The position numbers and the translations under genes are program-made. The notes beneath the pieces were generated by a model. The model saw only the letters and a list, made by a program, of their open reading frames with translations, had not been told where the DNA came from and ran no database searches. Positions 17,278-25,910 of a stretch of DNA of 44,519 bases are shown piece by piece. Each line of letters starts with the position of its first letter. Within the stretch, counting starts at the first letter, position 1. Origin of the DNA: Deltaproteobacteria bacterium (GTDB lineage Bacteria; Desulfobacterota; DSM-4660; Desulfatiglandales; HGW-15); the NCBI GenBank assembly GCA_019307745.1, contig JAFDJA010000011.1, positions 1 through 44,519 of the forward strand, given 5' to 3'.

Positions 17278-18726
17278 TTATCTCTTGAGCCGCATATCCC
17301 GCCAGGTCTGCAATCTTTTCCCTTTAAGAAGATACTCATATCCCAGAAGCAACCAGACCGGGACGAATTCCACCCATACTATGACATCTGAAAAAATGTC
17401 CAGCCTTCCCCCTGCCTCCAGAAAATATTGCAGATAGTAAAGGGGCATTAGAACTGTCAGACAGAGAAGAGAAAAACTTGGCCGGATTACCAAAAATGGA
17501 AGAAGCCAGATATAATACCAGGGAAACTGGGTCGGGCTAAGTAAAAATACGGCGGCAACAATGGCAAGAGTTTTACTGTACAGGTCATAATCCCCTGTGG
17601 TTTTTTTAAGGACCACATAAAAAGTCCAGCCTATGACAAGGATTCCCGCGATTACTCTGGACAGGAGTTGTCCATGTCCAGGGTGAACGTCCATGAGCGG
17701 CAGAATCCATTGCGTTGATCCCAGGATAAGTCGAAAGAGACTTGAATTGTTCTCCCAGCTCTGACTGTAGGCGCCCAGACTGGATGTGTCGCCCGGACCA
17801 GACAGGAAACCACTTGCAATAAAGACCAGAAAAAAGAATAAAGCACATACACACAGCGTTTTAAATGTCTCTTTTATGCCAATTACGGAAGATTGCTGAA
17901 TTATCAGGGGAAGCAGGATAACCGGCCATAGTTTTACTCCAGCAGCAAGAAGCAGGAAAACCGCAGATTTTGCATGCTGTTGTTGCAGTAAGAGCAGAAT
18001 TGAGATGAGTAAAAATGGAAACATGAGCAGGTCCATGTGACATGAATTATAGGTCACTGTAATCAGAAGTGGATTCAGCCAAAAAATTGCAAGGAGGTTT
18101 GGGTGAAGTTCAAGCCTTTTGAGGGTTTTTAAAAGAAGTACAAGGGTAAGAAAGTCAAAAACGAGCAGGACCGCACGCCATGACAGTATTGACCATGGTC
18201 TTATGATGCTGGCCAAGGCAAAGGCGGTCTGGGCCACGGGCGGATAGATGGTCCTGAGATGTGGATGGTTGATACGCTCTATTATTCCATTGGATTCTTC
18301 TGCGAGTACCATGAGCTTCCCGGGAACTCCAGGCGCCTTCATAAGGATCTCTTCAGGGGAATACTTATAGGGGTTGAATCCCCCGGAGGTCACAGCCCCA
18401 TCCCACATATATCTGTAGAAGTCATCCTCAACCATAGGATTGGAGAAGAAAACAAGGATTCGCAGTATAATCCCTGTACATATAATCCACACAATTCCGT
18501 TTGGCCCGTATCTGTTTCCTGAAACCCTGTGAATTTGTACTAAATAAAGCACTCCGCTGATAACAAGCATGGATGTCAGAAGTATAACAGTCTGCCCATT
18601 GAAGGGCGGGCTGCTGGATACCCCCTTTGAAATAAGATATAATCCAACGAAGCACAGGATCATAATCGGAACAGGATATCCCAGGCGGATTTGGCTGTCA
18701 GGGGATCTGTCTCCTGATCTGTTCAT
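17278..18726 (-). CDS. Polytopic GT-C glycosyltransferase, mannosyltransferase-like
   Basis: The 482-residue inner-membrane protein has about eleven to twelve helices. The first luminal loop carries an acidic motif, VEDDFYRYMWDGAVTSGGFN, followed by PYKY. This is the pattern of polyprenol-phosphate-mannose-dependent GT-C enzymes (MptA/MptB and GT87-like families), in which the acidic pair is catalytic. A second conserved region is NHPHLRTIYPPVAQ. It probably transfers a sugar from a lipid carrier to a periplasmic glycan. The ATG overlaps the stop of the upstream GT2 gene by 4 bp (ATGA), so the two are translationally coupled and likely act in one glycan pathway. Confidence 0.85.
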   Translation of the reverse strand: MNRSGDRSPDSQIRLGYPVPIMILCFVGLYLISKGVSSSPPFNGQTVILLTSMLVISGVLYLVQIHRVSGNRYGPNGIVWIICTGIILRILVFFSNPMVEDDFYRYMWDGAVTSGGFNPYKYSPEEILMKAPGVPGKLMVLAEESNGIIERINHPHLRTIYPPVAQTAFALASIIRPWSILSWRAVLLVFDFLTLVLLLKTLKRLELHPNLLAIFWLNPLLITVTYNSCHMDLLMFPFLLISILLLLQQQHAKSAVFLLLAAGVKLWPVILLPLIIQQSSVIGIKETFKTLCVCALFFFLVFIASGFLSGPGDTSSLGAYSQSWENNSSLFRLILGSTQWILPLMDVHPGHGQLLSRVIAGILVIGWTFYVVLKKTTGDYDLYSKTLAIVAAVFLLSPTQFPWYYIWLLPFLVIRPSFSLLCLTVLMPLYYLQYFLEAGGRLDIFSDVIVWVEFVPVWLLLGYEYLLKGKRLQTWRDMRLKR

Positions 18727-20183
18727 GCACGCATCTCAATAAGGGATTTGCCGGCGGTGTAAAGGTAGCCCGACTGAAATAGGATGAGGAATGGTAAGGC
18801 GGTATACTGCTGATGGTTGATGCAGTAGATGATGCCATAAGTGAAGTATATCCCCAGCAGGAGTTCTATAATAGCCAGAGGGCTCATCTTGGCCCTGTAG
18901 AGGCTGTTTTTCCAGGAGTCCGAGTTCTTCTCAATCTTGAGTTTTGGCGTGCGTATAAAAGGGGTTTCACGGTGTAAAAGTGCCTCCAGGGTGGCAAAGC
19001 CGTTGTTTACTGAAAGGCCTATCGCAAGGGCCATCATTGCTGGGACATACAGGGCATTTGGCCATATGCTTCCAAGGGCGAGCTTGACTGCCTGACCATA
19101 ATAGAGAATCACAGAAAAAGTGGCGCAAAGGAATATGATCAGGTAGACCAGGGCGGGCCAATGGATACCTGCCTCCACCTGATACCTGATCACCGGGATC
19201 ATTAAAATTGCAGGAATTGAGATAACCAGGTAAGCTATATTACTTGACAAGTGTATAATTGCCTCAAGACGGATATGAAATGGCAGACCTGATCTCAAGA
19301 TCCGTCCAATGAGCTTCATCCCTGTTTGTATGGAGCCTTTTGCCCATCTGTGCTGTTGGGTTTTAAACGCGTTCATCCCAATAGGCAGTTCTGCGGGAGA
19401 TATAATATTGGGCAAGAACCGGAACTTCCACCCAGCAAGCTGCGCCCTGTAGCTCAGATCCAGATCCTCCGTCAAAGTGTCATGGGTCCATCCGCCCGCG
19501 TCCTCAATGGCTTGGCGCCTCCATATACCTGCTGTACCGTTAAAATTGAAAAATTTCCCTGACCTATCCCGCGCAAAATGTTCAATAAGGAAGTGGCCGT
19601 CAAGCAGTATGGCCTGCAGCCTGGTAAGCATTGAGTAGTTTCGGTTGATATGGCCCCATCGGGTCTGGACCATGCCTGTATTGGGAAGCAGCAGATGGGG
19701 GATAGTCTCTTTCAGAAAGCCCGGGTGCGGTATAAAATCCGCGTCAAAAATAGCAATAATATCCACGTCTGTTTGTTTCATGCCTCTATCAAGAGCACCT
19801 GCCTTGAAACCTGTCCGATCCTTTCGATGGATGTGATCTATTGAGAATCCCCTTTTTTTTAATACCCTAACAAGTCTTTTGACAAGCTCTGATGTTGTGT
19901 CTGTAGAGTCGTCAAGTACCTGAATGTGAAGCTTTTCTTGCGGGTAGTCAAATCGTGCTACTGCCTTTAAGAGCCGTTTTACCACATATCGCTCATTGAA
20001 AATTGGCAGCTGCACAACAACCGCGGGCCATGTCTCAGGGTTTTGAGGGGTGTCTGCAGTCTGTTTGTCATATTTCCGGAAAAGGAAAAGAAGATAATAC
20101 TTATGCAGGCCGAAAAGCATCAAGACTGCCAGGGCCGTAAAGTAGATAAATATAAACAGGAGCTGGCCTGTCAGGTGTGTCAT
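18723..20183 (-). CDS. Processive family 2 glycosyltransferase, cellulose-synthase-like
   Basis: The 486-residue membrane protein has an N-terminal helix, a cytoplasmic GT2 catalytic domain (residues ~50-300) and four C-terminal helices. Catalytic motifs are visible in order: the first Asp in LDDSTDTTSELV, the DxD as IAIFDADFIPHPGF, the TED motif as DTLTEDLDLSYRA, and QxxRW as QQHRWAKGS. These define the CesA/BcsA/glucomannan-synthase-like clade, which polymerises or primes a glycan from nucleotide sugar at the inner membrane. The BcsA PilZ domain is absent. ATG 20183 follows AAGG. It starts the pair with the GT-C gene. Confidence 0.93.
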   Translation of the reverse strand: MTHLTGQLLFIFIYFTALAVLMLFGLHKYYLLFLFRKYDKQTADTPQNPETWPAVVVQLPIFNERYVVKRLLKAVARFDYPQEKLHIQVLDDSTDTTSELVKRLVRVLKKRGFSIDHIHRKDRTGFKAGALDRGMKQTDVDIIAIFDADFIPHPGFLKETIPHLLLPNTGMVQTRWGHINRNYSMLTRLQAILLDGHFLIEHFARDRSGKFFNFNGTAGIWRRQAIEDAGGWTHDTLTEDLDLSYRAQLAGWKFRFLPNIISPAELPIGMNAFKTQQHRWAKGSIQTGMKLIGRILRSGLPFHIRLEAIIHLSSNIAYLVISIPAILMIPVIRYQVEAGIHWPALVYLIIFLCATFSVILYYGQAVKLALGSIWPNALYVPAMMALAIGLSVNNGFATLEALLHRETPFIRTPKLKIEKNSDSWKNSLYRAKMSPLAIIELLLGIYFTYGIIYCINHQQYTALPFLILFQSGYLYTAGKSLIEMRA

Positions 20184-20255
20184 AGTATTAACCTTTTTTT
20201 TTAATTTATTGTTTGAACATATTTACAGGAGGATTCAATCCATTCAAGCCCTTTG

Positions 20256-21203
20256 TCACAGACCAAGCTTTGATCTATAGACAGAATCACTAACATGATT
20301 TTTATTCCAATAGTCCAGCAAGAGGATATCGGTCCGGACTGCACGGGTTTTGAGGATTGAATTGTCCTGGTCTTTGTTTGTACGGGTCTCTTCCCATTCC
20401 ATTATGTCATAGGGGAAGGAGCGATTAAAGATGATATTTAATTTTCTGGCCAGATTTCTATATTTAATTACATATTTGAATTTGTCTCCCTCTTCAATAA
20501 GCTGTGCCTCTGCCTGTGCTATCCCAGGAGTTATGTGGTTTAGCAGACAGAATTGAGATCCGGGAATAAGTTCTATGTCCCCAACAGGGAGGTCAGCGGG
20601 ATTCATACGGATTGTATTCCATATTTCATCCTCCAGCAGACCTGATCCGGCTGAGATCTTCTGGTCAGCTTCCTTCATGAAATATGAATGGCGCGAACCC
20701 TGGTAAAGTAGCTTCCTGGGATTTAACTGCAGATAAGTATGGCCGCACCACTCCTGACTTGAAGCTGAGATCTTAAGAGTCTGGGGAAATTGTTCGCGGT
20801 TGATAGGGGTAAAGATAGAGCTCATCACTGAATAAGGGTATACCCCGGTGATAAATTTTTTAATAAGGTTGAGCTTAATGACAGAAGTAGTGTTCTGAGC
20901 CATGGCACTATGTTCCGACTTCACATGTATGTCAGTTAGAAAATCTTCCGTCACATATATCAGAACAGCATCTCCATTATGAATTTCGTCATATCTGGCC
21001 TGCTGAAGGGAAAAATGGGAGATCTCAGCAAGCCCCTGGTACCAGTATTCATTGAATTTTTTTGAAAGATTGTTCCCCTCGTCTACCAAGTCAGGGGCAT
21101 CATCTCCTTCCCATGTTCCAAGTATGATTAAAAGGCCGATAAAGATTGAAAGGAATAGAATTGCAAGGTTTTTTTTATCATCCTGTTTGGTACTTTTTCC
21201 CAT
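20256..21203 (-). CDS. Membrane-anchored protein of an uncharacterised family (often mislabelled Maf)
   Basis: The 315-residue protein has one N-terminal membrane segment (residues ~13-30, ILFLSIFIGLLIIL) and a large soluble, presumably periplasmic part. I recognise blocks shared with Bacteroidota proteins that databases often label septum formation inhibitor Maf: YWYQGLAEISHFSLQQARYDE, AVLIYVTEDFL, FITGVYPYSVMSSIFTPI, SSQEWCGHTYLQLN, and the HSYF and EADQ blocks. It does not look like real Maf, a ~190-residue nucleotide pyrophosphatase. Relatives in Bacteroidota are often lipoproteins; here the anchor has no lipobox cysteine. It is flanked by glycosyltransferases on the same strand. ATG follows AAAGGAG. 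No function is known to me. Confidence 0.72.
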   Translation of the reverse strand: MGKSTKQDDKKNLAILFLSIFIGLLIILGTWEGDDAPDLVDEGNNLSKKFNEYWYQGLAEISHFSLQQARYDEIHNGDAVLIYVTEDFLTDIHVKSEHSAMAQNTTSVIKLNLIKKFITGVYPYSVMSSIFTPINREQFPQTLKISASSQEWCGHTYLQLNPRKLLYQGSRHSYFMKEADQKISAGSGLLEDEIWNTIRMNPADLPVGDIELIPGSQFCLLNHITPGIAQAEAQLIEEGDKFKYVIKYRNLARKLNIIFNRSFPYDIMEWEETRTNKDQDNSILKTRAVRTDILLLDYWNKNHVSDSVYRSKLGL

Positions 21204-21313
21204 CGCTTTATCTCCTTTATAAATTAATACATAGGGCTTAGGAGTATGTATGGAGTTTGTCCGGACATCATAAGGGCTGCTGATAATAATGAGAGTATTA
21301 TATATCCTCTGCC

Positions 21314-22045
21314 TTACCTGTTTTTATAGTATTTTTCATAAAAAGTACGGCCGTCATTCATATCAATTCCTTTTTTGCGTTTATAGAGATATATCACACA
21401 GAGCCATATCACTGTGAAAAAGTTGGAGGAAAACCCATGTTTTAACCATCGTCTGTTTGATACTATTATCCCTTTAGGCAGATAGCAGACTGATCCAGCT
21501 TTTTTCATACGGAGAGAGAGTTCAATATCTTCCATTAACATCTGTTCCGGAAAACCGCCAATAAGGGGGAGGTCCTCTCTTCTGAAGAACTGCCCCTGAT
21601 CTCCAAATGCTATGCCCAGCCATCTGGCCCGTATGTAATTAAGGAGTTCAATATAGAGAATTTTAACAGATTTTTTCTGATATTGCATCCCCAGTGCTCC
21701 ACCAATGATATCTTTTCTGCGGTTTAGATGTGTCAGTATCCTTTGAAATGTCCCGGGCTGGACGCGACAGTCTGCATGAAGGATCATGATAACATCTCCT
21801 TTACATTGCCTGATTCCTGCAGCTATCTGGTTGCCCCTGCCCAATTCAGCGTCAACAATAATGGCCCCGTGATGTTCCGCAATCTTAATTGTCTCGTCTG
21901 AGGAACCTCCGTCAGTCACAACCATTTCCAATAGCCCTGTCTCCTGTTTTATGGAATCGAGGGCAGATCGGATGTTTATTGATTCATTAAGGGTCGGAAT
22001 CACAACAGAGATGTTTCTGACCTGTTTGGAGTTATCAGGATGCAT
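21314..22045 (-). CDS. Family 2 glycosyltransferase, TIGR04283 type
   Basis: The protein is a GT-A-fold glycosyltransferase of about 243 residues. It has ISVVIPTLNESINIRSALDS at the N terminus, VTDGGSSDET, the metal-binding region MILHADCRVQPGTF, and the acceptor block FGDQGQFFRREDLPLIGGFP with ED further on (LMEDIELSLR). A C-terminal hydrophobic stretch (FFTVIWLCVIYLY) may associate it with the membrane. I prefer ATG 22045, with AAAGG upstream. A GTG at 22093 would overlap the PP2C gene by 7 bp but adds an implausible N terminus and lacks a ribosome site. It is paralogous to the C-terminal half of the 14577-15860 fusion. Confidence 0.87.
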   Translation of the reverse strand: MHPDNSKQVRNISVVIPTLNESINIRSALDSIKQETGLLEMVVTDGGSSDETIKIAEHHGAIIVDAELGRGNQIAAGIRQCKGDVIMILHADCRVQPGTFQRILTHLNRRKDIIGGALGMQYQKKSVKILYIELLNYIRARWLGIAFGDQGQFFRREDLPLIGGFPEQMLMEDIELSLRMKKAGSVCYLPKGIIVSNRRWLKHGFSSNFFTVIWLCVIYLYKRKKGIDMNDGRTFYEKYYKNR

Positions 22046-22086
22046 GAGTTTAACCTTTACCTTCTGATAAAAATAGGGAAGGGGGA

Positions 22087-22803
22087 TCAACACTGTAACA
22101 TCACTATCGTGATATTGTCTTCGCCTCCTGCTTTTAATGCAGCGTCAAGCAGCTCATTTGCCCCTTTTTCAAGGTCTGTGCTGGAATTTAGTATATCGGC
22201 TATGAAACTGTCTGATAGGCAACCATGAAGACCGTCTGTGGTGAGGAGGATCTTATCTCCCTTAATTATGTCCAGGGATCCAGAATCAGGGGAACAGTCT
22301 CCACAACCCACGCATTGATCAATCATATGACGGGCAGGATGGGACATGGCCCCCTTTTCAGTTACTTCACCTTCATCCAGGAGGAACTGTAAAATTGTCT
22401 GATCCCTGGTCTGTCTGGAGAGACTATTATTACGAAAGATATAGAATCTGCTGTCACCTGCATGAACCCAATATGCCCTGCCATTCATAAGCAATACCGC
22501 GGTGAGAGTAGTCCCCATCCCTTCCAGTGCCGGATCTTTAATTGTTTCGTTTATTATTGAACTGTCAGCCTTTTTTACAGAATCTATGAGCATGTTTTCA
22601 ACGCCCATGGGAGAATACTTAATAGATTCCAGCATTCCTATGGTAATCTCTGCTGCATGTTCACCTGCAGTCTCTCCACCCAGGCCATCCGCAACTGCGA
22701 GAAGGAGGGTTCCATCAGTCATATCCTTTACCAGATATCGGTCTTCATTGTCTTTTTTAGTCAATCCTATATGGGTGAGCGCGAATGTCTTCATATCTGC
22801 CAA
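22087..22803 (-). CDS. PP2C-type serine/threonine protein phosphatase
   Basis: The 238-residue cytoplasmic phosphatase contains the PPM/PP2C metal-binding and catalytic motifs in order: KKDNEDRYLV, LLLAVADGLGGETAGEHAAE, GMGTTLTAVLL, YWVHAGDSRFYIF, LSRQTRDQT, ILLTTDGLHG and GGEDNITIVML. Bacterial members (Stp/PrpC) oppose Hanks-type Ser/Thr kinases and often control cell-envelope synthesis. No kinase is in the window. An extra cysteine cluster (QCVGCGDCSPDSG) in the flap region is unusual for PrpC-like enzymes. Start TTG 22803 has AGGA upstream; ATG 22794 is an alternative. It is the first gene of the minus-strand glycosyltransferase block, so a regulatory link to glycan assembly is possible but unproven. 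Confidence 0.92.
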   Translation of the reverse strand: MADMKTFALTHIGLTKKDNEDRYLVKDMTDGTLLLAVADGLGGETAGEHAAEITIGMLESIKYSPMGVENMLIDSVKKADSSIINETIKDPALEGMGTTLTAVLLMNGRAYWVHAGDSRFYIFRNNSLSRQTRDQTILQFLLDEGEVTEKGAMSHPARHMIDQCVGCGDCSPDSGSLDIIKGDKILLTTDGLHGCLSDSFIADILNSSTDLEKGANELLDAALKAGGEDNITIVMLQC

Positions 22804-22945
22804 TGTTTCCTATAAGGTCTTGTTAAATTTTTCAGCTAGCCAATTTTGTATCAAAAAGAGATGGTGCTATGGGTCAATAGCTACAAACTGATGATTTTTC
22901 AAATTATTTGGCATTAATCATAAATATCATGAAGATCCGCCACTT

Positions 22946-23092
22946 TTATTTCAACTCCAAGGTCTTGCACCTTTTTATTCCATCAAAAGATTGATCCCTG
23001 GCCGCAGGACATACTCCTGATTCAGAGGCATTGTCGCCTGACAGCTCTCTGCCGTAATTAAAATAGTCCCAGCAGTTTAATTTCTTCTTCAT
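22946..23092 (-). pseudogene. Remnant or short form of a two-CW-domain protein (48 aa)
   Basis: This short frame starts at ATG 23092 after GGAG. It encodes a product beginning MKKKLNCWDYFNYGRE followed by a block ending ESGVCPAARD. That matches the first half of small proteins I know as two-CW-domain proteins, with consensus CWEFxxCGREPGG...GVCPA. Those normally run on with a second half that contains GGKNxGRxCW. Here the second cysteine of the first motif is tyrosine (NYGRE for NCGRE), and the frame ends after 48 residues with a degenerate tail, so it is probably decayed or truncated. Intact family members are of unknown role and appear across deltaproteobacteria. Confidence 0.55.
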
Positions 23093-23529
23093 TTTTACTC
23101 CATTGAAATGTGTGATCTAAACTGACGATGAAATACTGAGGGAAAGTCAGGGTGGAGTGCCAGAGTGGAGTAGAAATGTATACACTCTGCATCCTTTTTT
23201 ATTTATATCACAAAGTCGTATAAATTCTCAATGAATTTCCCCGCGACAATATGCCAGGCTGAATATGGCGGACCATTGTTTGCCCTTGTTATCGGAAAAA
23301 CGCAGGTAATATGCAGATTAGACTGATATGATTTGTACAAAATCTGCCATGGAATTTTTCAACAGCAGGGTGGTTTCTGAAAAAGGTTGCGGGAATCATG
23401 GATAAACGCCGATAAACAGAGAGAAAAGGCTTTTAAGGAAAATTATCCGTGATTTTCTGTGGTTCATTTCCCCAGGTTATATGGCTCAAGATGCGTTTAT
23501 TCGGCAGTTGTGACCACCAATTTAATGGG
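23093..23529. other. Intergenic stretch without a recognisable gene
   Basis: About 440 bp of mixed composition between the two-CW remnant and the end of sfsA. No start-plus-ribosome-site combination or recognised motif is visible on either strand. Confidence 0.4.
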
Positions 23530-24264
23530 TTACATTTGTAATAATATTGTCTTCCCCAGTTTTATTTTTTTAAGGTCTATAATCGTGTCATATACACGGA
23601 TTTCAACACCGTTTTTTTCTGCCTGCCGCAGCTCGTCTCCATAGGCAGGGTCTATATTGTCCGCAGGGCTGAAGCTTTTTGCGTCCATGCGCTGAATAAG
23701 ATAAAACATGACGCAGCGATTCCCTTGTTTTATAAGCCTCTGAAGCTCCACAAGGTGTTTGAGACCACGGGTTGTAACAGCATCTGGAAAGGCGGCAAGG
23801 CCATCCTGTACAAGGGTACAGTTTTTGACCTCAACAAAACAGTTTCTTCTATGGGAACCTGTAAGCATTAAATCCAGCCTGGAATGGTCACTCACCTTCA
23901 CCTCTGACTTAACAGAGTCATAATTGTCAAGCTCTTGTATCAGATTGTGTTCAATGGATTTTTTTACCAGACGGTTGGGGATATTGGTGTTTACCCCCAC
24001 AATAGAGGTGTCCATCCGGATTATTTCCCAAGTATATTTTAGCCTTCTCTTGGAGGAATTTTGAAAGGAGAGATATACTTCCCTGCCAGGTTCACAGCAT
24101 TCAAGCATGGCTCCGGAGTTGGCACAGTGGCAAGTGACAATTTCATCGTTATCGAGCCGAACGTCCGCAAGAAACCGCTTGTATCTCTTTATAAGCCTGC
24201 CTTTGGTCAGATCCGGCCATAGGATTTCTCCCCCAGTCTGGTCCGCTTCGCCCTTTTTATCCAT
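23530..24264 (-). CDS. sfsA: SfsA-family sugar fermentation stimulation protein / DNA-binding nuclease fold
   Basis: The product is about 244 residues, the family norm. SfsA motifs are clear: RYKRFLADVRLDND at the N terminus, TCHCANSGAML, VEVKNCTLVQDGLAAFPDAV with the catalytic-like Glu-Val-Lys, TTRGLKHLVELQRLI, FYLIQRMDAKSFSPADNIDP and a final GVEIRVYD. SfsA binds DNA in E. coli and carries a PD-(D/E)XK-like fold; its cellular role is still vague. I use ATG 24264 (AGGTGTC just upstream); a TTG 12 bp further upstream is possible. It is a single gene between the two-CW remnant and msrAB. Confidence 0.95.
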   Translation of the reverse strand: MDKKGEADQTGGEILWPDLTKGRLIKRYKRFLADVRLDNDEIVTCHCANSGAMLECCEPGREVYLSFQNSSKRRLKYTWEIIRMDTSIVGVNTNIPNRLVKKSIEHNLIQELDNYDSVKSEVKVSDHSRLDLMLTGSHRRNCFVEVKNCTLVQDGLAAFPDAVTTRGLKHLVELQRLIKQGNRCVMFYLIQRMDAKSFSPADNIDPAYGDELRQAEKNGVEIRVYDTIIDLKKIKLGKTILLQM

Positions 24265-24377
24265 GACACCTGTCAAGATATTCCCTTGGAAATTTTTTAA
24301 AACTTTTTTCTGACAATATCAAAGTCAGCTTTTTTTAAAAGGGAGGTTGGATTTATGTCAAAATAAATATACTAATT

Positions 24378-25478
24378 CTATTTACTGTCAGTAAAAAGAT
24401 CTTTAAATTCCCCATATCCCTCCTCATTAAGCCTTTCCAAAGGTACAAACTTGAGAGAGGCGGAGTTTATACAGTATCTGAGCCCAGTGGGAGGTGGTCC
24501 GTCATTAAACAAGTGACCCAGATGAGAGTCTCCATATCTGCTTCTAATCTCAGTGCGTATAATGCCCAGGCTGGCATCTTTTTTTTCTATAATGTTTTCA
24601 GGAACTAATGGTTTAATATAGCTTGGCCAGCCAGTCCCTGAAACAAATTTATCAATGGAGCTGAACAGGGGTTCTCCTGTAACGATATCCACATAGATTC
24701 CTTCCTCCTTGTTGTCCCAATACTCATTATTAAAGGGAGGTTCAGTGGAGTCTTTCTGTGTCACATCATATTGCAAGTTTGTCAGTCTTTGCTTCAGCTC
24801 TTTATCTGAAGGTTTAAGAAATTTATCTGAAATTGTCTTGTCAGGATCTAAAGAGTTTTTCCAGACCTTTTTCAGATACTGCTCCCGGCCTGAGTATTTT
24901 TTATATGTCTTATATCTTGTGGGATTTGTTTTATAATAATCCTGATGATAGTCTTCAGCAGGATAAAATTCAGTTGCCTTGATTATCTCTGTTACAATGG
25001 GGATCTCAAATTTGCCAGATCTTTCCAGGCCGTTGCGTGATTTTTCAGCGATTTCTTTTTGTTCATCATTGAGATAAAATATGCCTGTTGTGTATTGAAA
25101 CCCGCGGTCTGCAAACTGGCCCCCGCTGTCCGTGGGATTTATCTGCTTCCAAAAGGTATCAAGTAGTTTCTCATAGGAAAGTTTTTGGGAGTCAAAGCTT
25201 ATCTCTATTGCCTCCCTGTGACCAGTATCACCGGAATTTACTTTTTTGTAGGTGGGATTTTTCTTCTCACCACCTATATAGCCGGAGATTACACTCTCAA
25301 CCCCTTCCAGAGTTTCAAAGGGCTGCTCCATACACCAGAAGCATCCGCCAGCAAAGATGGCCAACTCAAGGGTTGTTTCTGAAACAGCTTTTGTCTCTTT
25401 TCCGGAAGAAGTTTTATTATCCATACATCCTCCAATTAGAAGCATAACCATTAAATAAAATATAATATTCTTTTTCAT
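24378..25478 (-). CDS. msrAB: Lipoprotein MsrA-MsrB fusion, methionine sulfoxide reductase
   Basis: The 366-residue bifunctional enzyme repairs both S- and R-methionine sulfoxide. The leader ends in the lipobox LIGGC (Cys18), so it is a lipoprotein facing the periplasm. The MsrA domain (residues ~35-200) has [14 protein letters not shown] with catalytic Cys46. The MsrB domain (~225-366) has [26 protein letters not shown] and catalytic Cys in [11 protein letters not shown]. The usual zinc CxxC pairs of MsrB are absent, as in the non-zinc type. Regeneration could use the nearby thioredoxin-like system only if electrons cross the membrane, for example through a DsbD-type protein not seen here. 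ATG 25478 follows GCGAGG; a GTG at 25487 would overlap the ribosome site. A promoter-bearing repeat lies about 230 bp upstream. Confidence 0.95.
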   Translation of the reverse strand: MKKNIIFYLMVMLLIGGCMDNKTSSGKETKAVSETTLELAIFAGGCFWCMEQPFETLEGVESVISGYIGGEKKNPTYKKVNSGDTGHREAIEISFDSQKLSYEKLLDTFWKQINPTDSGGQFADRGFQYTTGIFYLNDEQKEIAEKSRNGLERSGKFEIPIVTEIIKATEFYPAEDYHQDYYKTNPTRYKTYKKYSGREQYLKKVWKNSLDPDKTISDKFLKPSDKELKQRLTNLQYDVTQKDSTEPPFNNEYWDNKEEGIYVDIVTGEPLFSSIDKFVSGTGWPSYIKPLVPENIIEKKDASLGIIRTEIRSRYGDSHLGHLFNDGPPPTGLRYCINSASLKFVPLERLNEEGYGEFKDLFTDSK

Positions 25479-25650
25479 GGTTTTCACCTCGCGATCACTA
25501 ATAGAAACTAAAAGTTTTCCCTAAACCAATAACTGGTCTTATAGTTTTCCCTATAAATTACAATAATATATTCTTTAATGATTACAACCCCTGTGTAATG
25601 TTTTTATTATGCCTTAATCTTGCCTAAGCAATTTTGAAAAGTTTGATCTT

Positions 25651-25770
25651 GTTTTGTAATAACCAATAAGGCGCCAGATATACTCAAACAAATTACTGTG
25701 TAACAATTTAAATATATTGATTTTTATGACGACTTTCAAATTTGTTTATCCAAGATTTAGATAACTGATG
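25651..25770 (-). repeat. Promoter-bearing dispersed repeat, copy 1 (upstream of msrAB)
   Basis: This ~115-bp segment aligns along its length with 37011-37131, on the same strand. Shared blocks include TTGTAATAACC versus TTGCAATAACT, CAAACAAATT versus CAAATAAATT, the constant TGTGTAAC, and TATATTG. On the minus strand both copies hold a sigma70-type pair in the same position: here TTGAAA at 25734-25739 and TATATT at 25711-25716, with a 17-bp spacer. A 9-bp inverted repeat AAACAAATT/AATTTGTTT flanks the promoter in this copy. The -10 lies about 230 bp from the msrAB start. Both the homology and the promoter are read by eye. Confidence 0.6.
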
Positions 25771-25910
25771 ACCCGGCGAAAGTATTCATTTCAAACCATT
25801 ATATAACTCTTAAGGTTATTGGGAGTTGTAGAACCTGCCCTATGTTTTACTTGAGTTTCAGACAAAAGCGACGAGGTGTATGTAACAGCAGAATGATAGT
25901 TCTTAAATTA

